64,000 bases of DNA. Source: Telmatactis stephensoni (taxonomy: Eukaryota; Cnidaria; Anthozoa; Actiniaria; Isophelliidae). The notes beneath the pieces were generated by a model. The model searched no databases. It had not been told where the DNA came from and was given only the letters and a program-made list of their open reading frames with translations. A program made the position numbers and the translations under genes. How positions within the stretch are numbered: position 1 is the stretch's first letter; each line of letters begins with the position of its first letter. Shown here piece by piece: positions 31,039 through 43,499 of this stretch. The DNA lies in NCBI GenBank assembly GCA_029948255.1, contig JALIZF010001922.1, positions 248,001-312,000 of the forward strand. The letters run 5' to 3'.

Positions 31039-33756
31039 TCACGTGATACAGTTTTTTTGTCTACTGGATAGACGTCTAATGTCCGAAGAGGGCTGGACAC
31101 CATCCTGTGGTTGAGCAGCGCTAGAGCTGTTCTGATTAGCGTCCGAACTCACCACTGATTGGCTAGTGTTGCCCGTGACATCACTAGTTGTCGGCATACT
31201 GAATGTCTCTACGTTTAACGTCATTATTCCTTGTGCAAGGCCTTTCCGTTGAGGTTTTGTTTTGGCGGGCTTTTTGCGACCATGTGCGATGGCACTCCGG
31301 TAACTTTCTCTCATGTCGTACATACCCGGAGGTACAATCTGGTCCGGATATATCACCGAATGAGACTCGTCAAAACTCGACTCCGATCGCACAAATCGTT
31401 TTGCAGTTTTTACGTACGTACTACGAGTATATGTACTAATAGCGACCTCTTTACCGCACATTTTATAAAGAATCTTTTTAAAGGTAAGCTTGAAGTCTTT
31501 GTTTCGAAATCCGTAAATAACTGGATTACACGCCGAGTTACCGTATTGCATCCATTTGACAACCGGTTGCAACCACAGTGGAACAGATCTACAGAGCATT
31601 TCGTCGTAATAACGACAAACGGTGAAGAAGAAGTTCAGAGGCGAAGAACGGAGTCCATGCGATCGTAAAAAATCCAATGACAACAGCCACTGTGGTAGCG
31701 ATACGTAAATCCTAGAAAGAAATGAGAGCGTGACAGATATTGGTATATTGCATGACACTCATTGGATGATGGCGTGACAGTTATGTGATGATATCGAGAC
31801 AGTTATGTGATGATTGCGCGAAAGCTATGTGCTGATGGCGTGACAGTTATGGAATGATGACGTGACAGCCTATGTAATGATGGCGTGACAGTTTCGTGAT
31901 AATATAATATCGAGACAGTTATGTGATGATTGCAGTAAAAGCTATGTGCTGATGGCGTGACAGTTATTGGGTGATGGCGTGACAGCTTATGTGATGCCGG
32001 CGTGACAATGGCATAACTTTCTGTTGATTTCCCAACAGCATTATGGATAGGATTACTATAATAGCAAACGCTACGCGAGAACAAGTCGCGAGCAGGCTTA
32101 GTGCTTTTAAGGGCTCTTTTCCTTAATTTTGTCACGTGGTGCTTGAGAAAAGTGATTTTAAGAACAGAGAACAAAAAAAGAAGAAGGAAAGAATGAAAAA
32201 AAAGAATGAAAGAAAAAGGAAAAGAAAACTAAAAGAAATGAACAAAATTTTTCTTACTTTTTTGAAGGAGCGGACTCCTCTTCCACGCGCATGCGCACTA
32301 GCTATCTTAAAGATGATAGCGTATGTTACAAGAATAATCGTAAGCGGTACGAAGTAAAAGACAACGGTAACGACGATACCATAGGTCATTTTTGCCTCCT
32401 GTTCTGACATCATGAAACGCATAGCACCAGCGAGTATAGCCAATGACCAGCAAGTAATTATCGCTAGGATTATAGTAACTACAAGAATAAAAAAAACAAA
32501 ATGTAAAATAAGGGCTATAACCCGTCATCTAGTAGAGGCTGCATCTTAGATCAAATAGAGAGTGAAAAATACCGGAAAGAGTAAAGGCTGTGCTCAACTG
32601 TCGGCTTATCGTGGGCCTACAGACACTAGTGAAAAACTTCTGCGCATGTTCGTAGTCACGTCTTCGTGCTTTTTTAAACTTATGCAAATTTCGCTTTTAC
32701 GCTTGCCTTCAACAATGGTTTTCGTAAAATGTCAAAACTTAAGGCCAGTTCTTGAGCCTTAGGGCCAGTATTTACACAATGTCTTCAATAATGCAATATC
32801 TTTGTCTCACAAAAGTATACAAGAGAAATTTTATGTGTACACCGAGAACACGAGCATTTCAATTCAAGGTAAAACTCACACATTTCTAAGAAAACATCGT
32901 AATATGCACGCATGCGCAGATGTTTTTCACTAGTGTTGGGCCAATGAGATCGCTCATTATTTCAAGAGCAATTACAAATACACGAGTGCTGCGATTGGCT
33001 TGATTTTACAATGACGTCATTGTAAGTCCTGAGAGAAGAGGAGATGGCGTTGAAGAAGCTCTGAAACTGAAAGTTGTGAACTACAAATGTGCCTTTATTG
33101 AGGTACTTTTTTGAGGTACTTTTTTGAGGTACTTAATCCCGCGTGGTTATTTCGCTAAGAAACCACGGAAAACTGTCGTTTATTTCTTAAATTTAATAAC
33201 ATAAATATACCTTTACTAATGTTTCGGTGTCGTATTGGTCTCATCAGAGCATATCCTCTCTCCAAGCTTATCATTATTATTTATATTTCTTAACTATAAA
33301 TAATATAAATATACCTTTACTAATGTTTCGGTGTTGTATTGGTCTCAACAAAGCATATCCTCTCTCCAAGCTTATCATGGTTAGGTTTAATATCGACGCT
33401 ACGCCAACAAAAACGTCAAGAAACATGTAAAACTTGTTAAGGTTCTTTGCAGCATTCCTTGGAAGGTCTCTTTTTAACGTTAAAATATTCAACGTTGGTA
33501 CTGCTATTAGACCAATAGCTAAATCAGCACACGCCAAGGACATTATAAAGTAATTAGTTTTCGTTCGTAGTCGACGATTTACTCGAAAAGATCCGATGAC
33601 CAGAGAATTCCCCATCACGATCAGAATTATAAGTATCCCGAAAAACACTGCTGACACAATGTTTTCTGTAGTTATTGGCGGGAAAACACCAGGGGATCGT
33701 CTGCGGGTTTGATTGTTGAAGAATGAATTGTTTGTTGGGAAAGGGTTGGCTGCCAT
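31039..33756 (-). CDS. GPCR C: class A, aminergic-like receptor, one frameshift between TM6 and TM7
   Basis: Exon 1 (33315-33756) encodes an N-terminus with NQT and NNS glycosylation sites, TM1 (N50), TM2 (LACAD, D78) and TM3 (D114 ... ERG, R132). Exon 2 (32258-32478) encodes TM4 and TM5 (FVPL) and a very short third loop. Exon 3 (31039-31711) encodes TM6 (IAWTPFF), TM7 (WMQYGNSACNPVIYGFRN) and a long Ser/Thr-rich tail. Introns are phase 1 after NISKG and phase 0 after SFKK, the same positions as in GPCR D 18 kb away. Aspartate 3.32, WxPFF, and WxxYxNS in TM7 are aminergic hallmarks; serines 5.42/5.46 are absent. Cys 3.25 and the ECL2 cysteine are missing. Near 31640 one extra base shifts frame between TPFFA and NFFFTVC. 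A 5' UTR intron acceptor (TTTTCATAG) lies near 33786. Plasma-membrane receptor; ligand unknown. Confidence 0.75.
31750..32010. repeat. Tandem repeat in intron 2 of GPCR C
   Basis: Units of about 22-24 bp (GATGGCGTGACAGTTATGTG and relatives) repeat roughly ten times. A longer unit (GATGATTGC...AAAGCTATGTGCTGATGGCG) occurs twice. Confidence 0.65.
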
Positions 33757-36240
33757 TGTTCCTGTATCTTTATTGGCACCTTAGTCCTATGAAAAGAAAG
33801 GAAAACGTAAACAATGTTCTCTTCTGTGTAAATAAAGTGTAATCATAACGATACAGTTAGGCGTAGCAATGCCACCTCAAGAAAACCACTTAAAATTAGC
33901 GAAGGAATCCATTTAAGACCCTATTTGTGAGTTTCTTTTGGTTTTCTTTCCCTAATGAACACTAAACAACGAATTATCCCGGATACCAAAATCCTGTTTT
34001 TTGAATATGTTTTAATTGTATCAGTATAATTTAAGTGAATTTGTCATGTATTGTTTTTCCTTTATTCCGTAATTTTGTGATTCTATTGTGTTACACAGGA
34101 CTCTATTTAAACTAGCTACAGCTAAATTAGATGCTCCTGTTAAAATATTGAATTAAAATAAATAAAAAAAATACCAGACTACCTACTCGTCTTCACATAA
34201 ACAAGGGAAAACCCTCCATATATCATCTCGGAAAATCGTTTGCTGGTGTATGAAGAAAGCCACTTCAATGCAACGCATGGTCGAGTAAAAAAACGTGCTA
34301 GTGAAGAAAGCCATTTCAGTGTTACTACTAAAATACTGTATTTATGTCAAAGAAAGAAAAGTCATTCATTGACTGGATTCACCTGTAAGTCAAGTAGTCA
34401 TCAATTAAGTATGGTGCAAGTTGGCTTAGGGTTCAAATGCACTATACTCTGGTAGCCACTGAACGTGAATTTTGCCATTTTGCCATGTTTAACAAGGTTG
34501 TGCTCTGATTGGAAAAGTGAATTTTCAAGCAAGGTTTAATACTTCCAGTGCACGTCGGAACGTTTGAAGTTGTCCTGTTACTACGACAACAAACTAATAC
34601 CTAAGTGTGACGATTTTTGCCGCCCACACACAAGTAAGACTTAAGTGCACTTGAATCGTACTTATAAGCTCTAGTGTGATCCAAGCTATTGTTACTGGTA
34701 GTTAAAAGCCTACAGGCACTCATAAGCACTATGCAAGAAAACCTGTTCATTTGTGTCAACGTCACAACAAAAAATCAGTTTTGCTAAACGCATTTAAAAA
34801 CCATTAAAGTGCTACACAATCAAGAAAACCATTTCAATGTCAGTGCCACAAAAGTAATCGTGGCCGCTGTTAAAACGCATAAAAACCATTAAAGTGCTAC
34901 ACAAGAAAACCATTTCAATGTCATCAAGAGATAAAAACCTAATGAAAAACTGGTTTTGGAATATAATTAGTATAATCATCAAAATCTTATTTCTTATTGA
35001 GCGGGCAATTTGCCATTCTTACCTTTGCGAACGCGCTGTTCCAACAAAAAGAATGCACCAGCCAGCACTGGTTTGAATGAGGCCGTAAAAATGCCGACTC
35101 AAAACCAATGGAAACTCAAGTTGAACCACTAAAATGGATTGCAGTTGGCAGTGTAATTTGATACAAAAATTAAAAATGTCCAAACAATTAAATAGAAACC
35201 AGAGTTGTTGTGTGTGTTTGTCTGGAGTAGAATATATTTCATTTATTAAAATGGCACAATTGACTTAATAAATGTCTATAATTAGAATTGGAATGTCAAG
35301 TTTTTAAGAGGGAACAGATTTCAGTGTAAAATAAAGAGATTAAATAATCAACTTACTCGCTTTAAAATATCGTGTAACCAGCTCCTTTCTAGATACCTAG
35401 AGTATTATTGCCACAATGTGAAGGCTCGAGTCTATCAAAATGAGAGAAATTTGCGTCAAAAATAGAAATTGATTTAGTTTCCGGCAAAAATTACGGATTT
35501 GTACTTAGAAATAATGACTTTTAAGTCAATACAGCTTTGAATTTAATAGACGCGCAGCAAAGAACGTCTGATTGCAAAATAAATAATGAAATGAAATGTT
35601 TCTTTCCCAAACCGCTGGAATAACACACTGTCTACCAGACAAATAAAGCTGGGATTGCTACGGTGGACACTTACTTGGAAATGAAACAGAAATACTAGAT
35701 AATAAAATAAGAAAAAGGAATTCAATGAGAAGCAAATTTCTGGTAGACAAGCAAACATGGAATTGTTATCGTACAAATTTAGAGGAGTAAGTTTAGATGT
35801 AGGAAAGAAAAGGGAAAAGGAAGAGAATGAAATACGAAAAATGAACCGAAGGGAAATGAGATTTTCCTAAATGACACCATTTTGAGAGGCAAGCAACGAT
35901 GGAATGAATCCAAAGTGTTATCTTTAAAGTTCCTTTTAAGTTGACAAAACAAATGAAGGAGACTAAAATCAATGTGATGCTTATAAATGACAACCATTAT
36001 CTTATAGATGTACAAGGAGAAAACGTTGAAAATTGACAATGAGGGGAAAAGGAACAAAATATTTTTGGCAAAGACAACTAGCCTATCCATTAGGCAAGCT
36101 GGAATCGTCATTTGTATTTTGTAGAGAAGTCTTGGTCATTCTCGTACTTCAACAATAAATATATATATATATATATATTAACTGCCCCTTTTATTCATGA
36201 AGGGAAAAGGCTTTATGGTGCAAAATTTCTTATATAGACA
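33757..36240. other. Intergenic upstream of GPCR C; local repeats only
   Basis: A segment containing AACCATTAAAGTGCTACACA and AAGAAAACCATTTCAATGTC occurs twice (about 34798-34842 and 34870-34921), with weaker copies near 34250-34320. An (AT)n run is at 36158-36180. No exon recognised. Confidence 0.45.
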
Positions 36241-36269
36241 TCTCCTTTCTCAAGTGAAAATAAATTAAA

Positions 36270-36570
36270 ATTTGAAATGACTTGAAACTTAGTAAAACCT
36301 ATCTGTACGACTCCCAACAATCACCAAAAGCAACATTTTCTTTACATTCAAACAAAACGACTAAAAATAGTCAAGTATTTTAGCATTTAAGTTGTGAGTA
36401 AATGACGTCATTTACTCAACCCCATTTGTAGTCTTAATATCAAAATTTCCCTTTGATAATGAGCTTGAAATGCAGATTTTTGGCAGAGGGTACTGAGCTA
36501 GTTATTTAACTACATTCATCTTCAGATAGAAATAATCAGTTTCCAGTTTTCATCGATTTTCATCAAGTGT
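36270..36570 (-). repeat. Dispersed repeat with a CRE-centred palindrome (copy 2)
   Basis: This is the reverse complement of 15400-15740, including the 22-bp palindrome centred on TGACGTCA at 36396-36417 and the GAGCTTGAAATGCAGATTTT block. Confidence 0.65.
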
Positions 36571-36892
36571 ACCTTTAAGCATTTGAACTCTGAAAATGCT
36601 AATGAAGTGACGTCATGCCAGGGATTGTTAAATAAACAAAAGCTCTAGAGATAATATTCTTACTAGTTTGCAAAACATTTGCAAAACATTTTCATTGCTA
36701 AAATACACAGTATGGGGAATGGTTTTGCTACTTCATTCAAACGCACTTGTTGCAAAATTAGAAACAAAATTATGCAAATTCCTGGGTTGACGTCACCTTA
36801 TTTGCATTTTCCGATTTCAATCTCCTGACGACCATGTTGTTGACGTCATGAATAAATTACCTCTGCTCATTCTCGGGGTATGTTTCTCATTT

Positions 36893-37072
36893 CTAATAGG
36901 CCATTTGCACGATGGCGTCATTTTACTACAAATACCAGAATGCTTTACGAATTTTCTTTCTTATTCAGATTTTTATTCCCTTTTGAGAATAGCAAAACAA
37001 TTGACACAAAAGAAAGTGGGCAAAGCATTCTGGTAGTTGTAGTATATGACGCCATCATGCAAATGGCTATTA
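36893..37072. mobile_element. Palindromic MITE (GCCATTTGCACGATGGCGTC ends)
   Basis: The left arm TAGGCCATTTGCACGATGGC...CTACAAATACCAGAATGC pairs with the right arm GCATTCTGGTAGTTGTAG...GACGCCATCATGCAAATGGC. Single arms of the same family (GACTACAAGTACCAGAATA) are seen at 4117, 9289 and 12523 in the gene A/B introns. Confidence 0.7.
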
Positions 37073-37629
37073 AACTGTACCAATCCAAATAAACAAAACA
37101 ACAACAACAACAACAACAACAAAAGAAGTCAGTCGATACAAACTTTTCAAACATCTCTTAAAAAAACAATGTTTCTTTGTTAATTCATAACTAATTAGGT
37201 TGCGTACACACAAACCCGGATGAAGTCAACCTCCCTCCTCCCCCTTTGTTTTTCACTTCGGTTAGGCCTTCCATCCATCCACACTACATTTTAAAACACA
37301 CTTGAGGAAAATCTCGCAATCTGATTGGATGAAAACCACTGTCAATAACAGTTCAGACAACGGAACTGAAGTGTTTCGTCGCGCGCGCTCGTTCGGTTTC
37401 CAACTATTTTCGACAACTTTCACGCACCCAGTTCGAACGATTCAAAACTGAATCAATAAAAACAGAATTGTTGTAAAAAAGAAATCGCAAGCGGTTTTTC
37501 ATTGTCTGTACTCTTATTAACAATGGATTTGACGACACAAAATGTTCAAAACTCGCTAAGCTCGTGGCTCCACTTCAGTTTCAGAAAATTTCACTTCAGA
37601 AAATTTTGTGACGTCAAATCTATTGCCAA

Positions 37630-37852
37630 TGCCACGGGTGAAAAATGCATGGCTGCGCATACGCGGAAGCTAAAAAAATCCATTGGAGGTGCAATAAATC
37701 TGGAAAGTTTAGGCTTTCCGTGAAAAGTTAGTGCTTATTATTTCCTAAGACAGTTGAATCGACGGTACTATTATTTGTAAACACGAACGCCTCCACGAAT
37801 TCCCGCCGAATTTTCAAGCATGCGCAATGCGTTTTTCACCCGTGTCAACCGC
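37630..37852. mobile_element. MITE family G, copy 1 (CACGGGTGAAAAACGCATTG ends)
   Basis: Left CCACGGGTGAAAAATGCAT and right GCGCAATGCGTTTTTCACCC form terminal inverted repeats. Internal GGAAAGTTTAGGCTTTCCGTGAAAAG matches, in reverse, the copy at 50168. Confidence 0.65.
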
Positions 37853-38564
37853 CCGTGATTTGTTAAATGGCGTTTCTCTTTTCTTTAAGAAAACGACGTC
37901 CAGGGTAGATAGCGAATAAGAGGGAGAAAAGATGCAATTTCAAATATCGGATTTATTGGATTAGTGTGTCTCAGTTACGGACGGTCTGAAAATCGTAACA
38001 TGCCAGTGATGACGTCACAAAACATAACGTAACAACGTCAAGTTGTAACGTTTGCATTGTTACATACATACATACATAAACTTTATTTATCTAGCTCGAA
38101 TTTGTTGTTCAACGTCTTGTGTTTCTTTAGTCTCTAGGGGATCTAAAGCCTTGACGTTCATCCTAAAGAAGGCCTGATATACTTTATGTTTGACATTGTA
38201 ATATCTTTGTTATTGTAATCCACACTGACGAACCACTAAAGTGCAATTAAGGTACTCAATTGATCGACGTATTGACTGGAAGTTATTTTAGAAAGTGCGC
38301 AATCTACTTGAAAATTGGACAGCGAAATTAAACTTTTTGTCATAAGAACTTCCTAAGGACGTGACTTCCGGTGCTTCTCCTTTGAGGTGAGTTTTGCTGG
38401 TTGTTTCTTTTGAATCTTTACAAAAAAAAAAAACGTTTAGTGAAACTTTAGTGAAACTTTCGTGATTACAAATTTAATAGTTTTTCTTCAAAATTTCGAT
38501 TTGTTTTAAAAAACGATTATCGAAGCAATTAATTCCTAGTGAAAATAAATGTCTCGGAGTCCTT

Positions 38565-38705
38565 GACTAAGGGGCTGTATACATTAAGGCGAGTTGTTCC
38601 TGGTAGCAGGGATAACTCTTTTGTTTTCTTTTCCCTGGGGGACACAAAACAAAAGAGTTAGCCAGACTACCAGGGATGACTTGCTTTCATATAAAAGCAA
38701 ATGAA
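38565..38705. mobile_element. Hairpin MITE family H, diverged copy
   Basis: GGCGAGTTGTTCCTGGTAGC, then AAAGAGTTAGCC...CTACCAGGGATGAC forms a near-palindrome like the copy at 39358, with eroded outer ends. Confidence 0.6.
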
Positions 38706-39357
38706 CAAATGAATGGCAAAACGTCCAATCTGAGGCCTTTGATGCATGGGGGAATTTATGCTCATTTATCAATCGTAACTGAAGTCATCAAAAACTTTAG
38801 TATTTTTTTTCTAAAAATGGGATCGAAATTCGGAAGAAAAAACTTTTATAATTAGGACTATGAAGGTCTAAAGTGTTAATAATAATAAATTATTATTATA
38901 AATAATATTAAAAATAATAAATTTTTAGTTAACAGTTCTTTAAAGGAATAAAGACTCGGTCGGAACCAGCTCTGTTCTTCCAGAGTTGTTCACTTTAGAG
39001 TTTTGTCTGGTTTGCACCAAGGAAATACAAACTAATTGACTACTCGTCTACATTTTCAAATATTTTCTTGGCTCACAGTATTTTGCTTTCAATTTTCTGA
39101 ATTAGTTATCTAGCTATAAAGTAGAATTCGGTTTGACCGTGAAAAAAGCCTTTTGATTTGACAGGACCTCAATGATGACAAATCAAAATTCTGAGATATC
39201 AAGGACTTGGAACAGCTATGGAGCTTGTGGAAGTTTTGTGAGTTAATATAACCATTACACAGTACATTTCGGGCGAAGCTAGAGAACAATTCGCGTATAC
39301 ACAAAAGCCAAAGTTAATAAACGAAGACAAATTTTTTGTCTGAAACAGTGCACTGTA

Positions 39358-39496
39358 TAAGGGCCCGTTCACATGAAGGCGAGTTTTCCCTGGTAGCAGG
39401 GATAACCTCTTTTGTTTTGTGTTCCCCCAGGGAAAAGAAAACAAAAGAGTCATCCCTGCTACCAGGGACAACTCACCTTCATGTGAACAGGCCCTT
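39358..39496. mobile_element. Hairpin MITE family H, near-perfect palindrome
   Basis: The left arm starts TAAGGGCCCGTTCACATGAA and the right arm ends TTCATGTGAACAGGCCCTTA. Complementarity continues inward through CCTGGTAGCAGGGAT and AACAAAAGAG, so nearly the whole 139 bp folds on itself. GTA flanks both sides. No coding capacity. Confidence 0.75.
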
Positions 39497-39499
39497 AGT

Positions 39500-41990
39500 A
39501 TCAAAATAAGTCCCGACATCTTTTATGATGCTCAGAACGAAGCAGTAACGAATCGAGATGCTAATGAACAGACAAATATAACAAAATGTTTGCTCTATGT
39601 TCCCTATCAAGGATAAACTTGCTTATGAAATATATCATCAATATGCCAAACTAAAATACACGCTTTTATGAAGCTAGTTAGCCGATATGAATTGAGTATA
39701 CCGAGCTTATATGAAATGGGCGAGAGTTTTTTGTTGGATAGAACTAATTTTAATTAACTTCTAATTGTAAAGTTTGTAAAAAGTGATAATTGTAGTACAA
39801 AAGACAAATATAATGTCTTAATAGCCTGGGCTGTAATTAAACGAAATCGTAAATCAATTAAGGAAAAAGTAATATTTAGAACATGGAACTGTTCAGGACG
39901 TTAGAATTTTAGAACAGAGAGACGTTTCTTTACTTTTAAGCTAAAATATACTAAATTGCAATTGAAAATCAAGTGTTTCTACTTCATTATTAACTGCATT
40001 AAGAAGAGTGGTCAAGAGATGAGAAAATTGAATTGAGGGCAAAGAGACATTAAAAGTATCGCCAAAATAATTTATAATTAGTTTGCAGTCAACAACTGAC
40101 ATCCAAGTGCAAATACCGTTTCCTGAGCCTTATTGTAAATATCCTAGTGTCAAAAAGACTTCTTAAACATTTTGTGGTAGGAAGTATAATAATTTTTTAC
40201 GGCAACAACAACGGCCAACCTCAGTTTTGTCAAAACAGCAATTTTTGCACGGTTGAAACTTGTGATACAAACTTGGGAATCCAATACTGGTCGTAATACG
40301 TCAGTAGAGCAAAGATTGAACACTATAGAGAATAAACAAAACTAAAAAGGCAGAAGCAAAAACGCAAAACGAATTATTGTTATAGAGAATGTTATAGAAG
40401 TGAATATCTGGGATGAAATTTGACGAAAAAAGTTGCGAAACAGTTGCCTATCGAATACCTGTCTAAAGTGACTTTGTCGGTGACTCTCTTCAAACAGTAC
40501 ACAATGAACAAGCTTTTGGTGTTAGTAACAACTCGAAGAGAGCGAAAAAGGAGCGATAAACCGACTCTGAACGGATTAACGAAGCCTAATTGTTCGGTAG
40601 GAACTTGATCACGTAACGACCATAATTGTCGCCCTAAAACTCTGTCAGAACACAATTCGTGTCGAAGCGTCTAGAGAATGTCAAACATACCTTTCACAAA
40701 GTTCAACGAATGATCTTCAGGGCATCCAAGATTCCGCCTTAAGACATGTAAGCTTGAACTAACAGGGATATTAATACATAAAGTTACGTCTGGAAGACCA
40801 AAAGAGATCAAGCTTTCTTGCCAACAGTATGAATGTTACAAAAGAATGTTCTGGTGAAGTAGCTGGTAAACCCAAGTCTATGCAAATTTGCTACAAAGCC
40901 AATCAAAAGCTATTTGACCCTCGCCTTTCTTGTTCTATGTAAATAACAACAATATTAGCTTTAAATTCCTGTCCGACACGTCTACGGATTTGATCTGACG
41001 TCGGAATAAGCTAAGAGACATTGCTTGGACTTTTTGCTTAAAAAGCAGTGTAGTTATGGCGGTAGCACTTCTTTTTGAAACGGCCTTAAACGTCTTGCTG
41101 TAAGTTTAGCACGAGTTCTATAGTAGAAGAGTCATTGCTAACAGGAAGAAAGAACAACACATACTTTCTTAAGATACTTCAGGTTTAAAAACAAACAGTT
41201 TAATTTGTGAGAAAGTTTTGTTTTGGTTCGAGACTGTGAGGTCTGCCTGAGTGACAAGAAAGTGTTTTTGCACCAAAATGATTGTGACCGAACCTGTGGG
41301 GGATGATTTACTTTAAGACTTTCAAAATCTACCAGGATAAAACAAAATTACCATCTCCTGGGCTTTTAGCAAGACAAGGGAGATCCAAGATTAATCTGCT
41401 CAATAATAAAGTATCAAATATAAGAGGGTTTCTTTAGAGACTATGAGGTCTTGTTGGCGTCAAGCACCTTCAGTTTTTGAGCCTGGAAAGCAGGGAAATG
41501 TCATGTTATGTCGCAATGATTTTTGATCGACGTACAGCTCAGGAAACATCAAACAAATCTAAAATCTTGCTTACATAAGACTCTTGTTTGGTTTGTGGCT
41601 AGTTCTACCTACAATGGCGATTTTTATCTTAATTAATAAGAAAAGACTATCCAAGAAAAGTGGAACTACTTTCTGATACAACCCTACTTCACCATGTGAA
41701 ACCCGTTTCCATGCAGGGTTACTCAGTCCACTCAGTCTAAAAAACGCATCTTTTTGGTTACGGCTAAGTCTTCCGTCCACATTAAACGGCGTAAAAAGTG
41801 CCTTTTCAAAATTATGTTGATCAGTGTAGCCAGTAACTAAACTTACGAGTCAGTGAATGGAATTTTCATACATTTCCGTATTGGTGAAACTTCTATACGT
41901 ACGTACGTACGTAAATGTACGTAAATGTACGTACGTACGCCTCTATATTACGCACACTTTCTAGGTTCCTACAATGTTCGCACTAAAGAG
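39500..41990. other. Intergenic: no gene recognised
   Basis: AT-rich sequence without supported exons. A TACG tandem run lies at 41897-41940. Confidence 0.45.
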
Positions 41991-41995
41991 GCGGG

Positions 41996-42262
41996 TAAAG
42001 GTACAGGTAATTCATTTTACTTCGAGAGCGTGGGGAGTGGTTGTCCAAGCCAGGGGCTCGTGTATAAAGCGTTCGAAAAGTGCGCTCTTTACCTGTCCTC
42101 TTTCCATCCTGAGTGCTCCGTTTTACGGGTATTTAAAGCTCATTAAAGCTACACGGAAAGGAACGAAGTCGAAACAAGGATGTGAAGTCACAAGGAATCG
42201 TATTCGGAATTCTCGCATAGAAGGCCACGCACTCAACCGTGCCATCGTGCCATCCTTGCTAC
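41996..42262 (-). mobile_element. tRNA-derived SINE, family 1, minus-strand copy
   Basis: Read on the minus strand: GATGGCACGGTTGAGTGCGT, then CATCCTTGTTTCGACTTCGT, TTTAAATACCCGTAAAACGG and a GTACCTTTACC tail. The B-box region is diverged compared with 9411. Confidence 0.7.
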
Positions 42263-42784
42263 TGTAAGAAGCTTACAGATGTAGACGCGCGCTACTTGTT
42301 GCGTTTCCATCACCCCACAAAAGCTGGTTTGACTTAAATGATTATAATATATTTGATACCCCAAGAATATTTCTAGACCGGTCGTTCTAATAAAATGTTG
42401 GGATCAGCGATCTGTTATGCCACGAGTTTTACAGAGGGTGGCTATCATACAAATAGAGAGAGAGGTAACAAATAAGAATGAAATTCAAAAGGCCGAGAGT
42501 TTTGTTGGACTAGCTATTTGTATATTAGCCTCCCACCTCCCCCTCCCCTCCTTCCCCTTTTCCCTCTCCCTTCCCCTCCCCAGGGCCGCTACGCAGGCTA
42601 TTTGTATATACGGTATGGACTTCCTGTAGCAAAGCAGCTGGTATTAAATAATGAAAAAAGGGTTGTTTAGCAAATGTAAACATCTTTTTGTCACAAATTG
42701 ACCGTTGTTAGGTCGCGTTCAAACAAAACTCTGCTTAATTGTCACCTTGTATCAAATTTGTAGCCACCAAAAAGTAGGAACAAG

Positions 42785-42990
42785 AGTGGCCAAGTGGTTA
42801 TAAGACCTCTCGCCTCTCACTTTTCAGGTCCATGTTTCGATTCCCAGACAGATACTTCATGCGAGTTGAGTTTGGTTAATCCGTTCTCTCCCTAGCTTTG
42901 AAGGTTTTTCTCTGGCCCTTCCGGTTTTGCTCCCTCCATCAAAAACGAAATGGAGAGTTGGGTGTTTAGAATATTAATGTAGTAAGGAAG
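42785..42990 (+). mobile_element. tRNA-derived SINE, family 2
   Basis: The head GAGTGGCCAAGTGGTTATAA provides an A box and GTTTCGATTCCC a B box. A long variable-arm-like stretch between them resembles a Ser/Leu tRNA ancestor. The body differs from family 1. A real tRNA is unlikely because acceptor-stem pairing is absent. Confidence 0.6.
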
Positions 42991-43139
42991 GTGTGTGAGT
43001 GTATTATGATTTCTTGCGCATTTGATAATATTTCATATAGATATTTGCCCAATAAAAAAAAAATCAAAGCAGTAAGCATTAAAAGGAGACAAACGGTTTT
43101 GGGCAAAGCAGTATTCTTGGGTTGCATGTGACGTCACGG

Positions 43140-43210
43140 CAGCCATCTTGGATGAACTTCAACAAAAGACTTCTCATTAGCGTCTGTTGTTTGTTCATCC
43201 AACATGGCTA
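43140..43210. repeat. Short inverted repeat (GCCATCTTGGATGAAC ends)
   Basis: GCCATCTTGGATGAAC at about 43143 pairs imperfectly with GTTCATCCAACATGGC at about 43192. Confidence 0.5.
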
Positions 43211-43499
43211 CCGCTCCATTGTCTTCTGGATTCCAATTAGCAAAGGAATGGATGAAGCCCAGCAATACCATATTTGGAATCTAATTCTACTTGATAACGA
43301 GGCTTCCCAGAATAAACAAAAGAAATGACGTCATTAATTTTTCAACGAAAGAGGAGGACATTTTTTGGAGTTTTTACGCCTGGAAGCCTCGATATCAAGC
43401 AGAAAATTTGAGATCGTCCAATTAAGCGCTTTCCTAGATTTATAAGCGGTCAATTTTGAGTTTTCGTCAAAGTAAAAGATGTCACTGTACTATCATATT

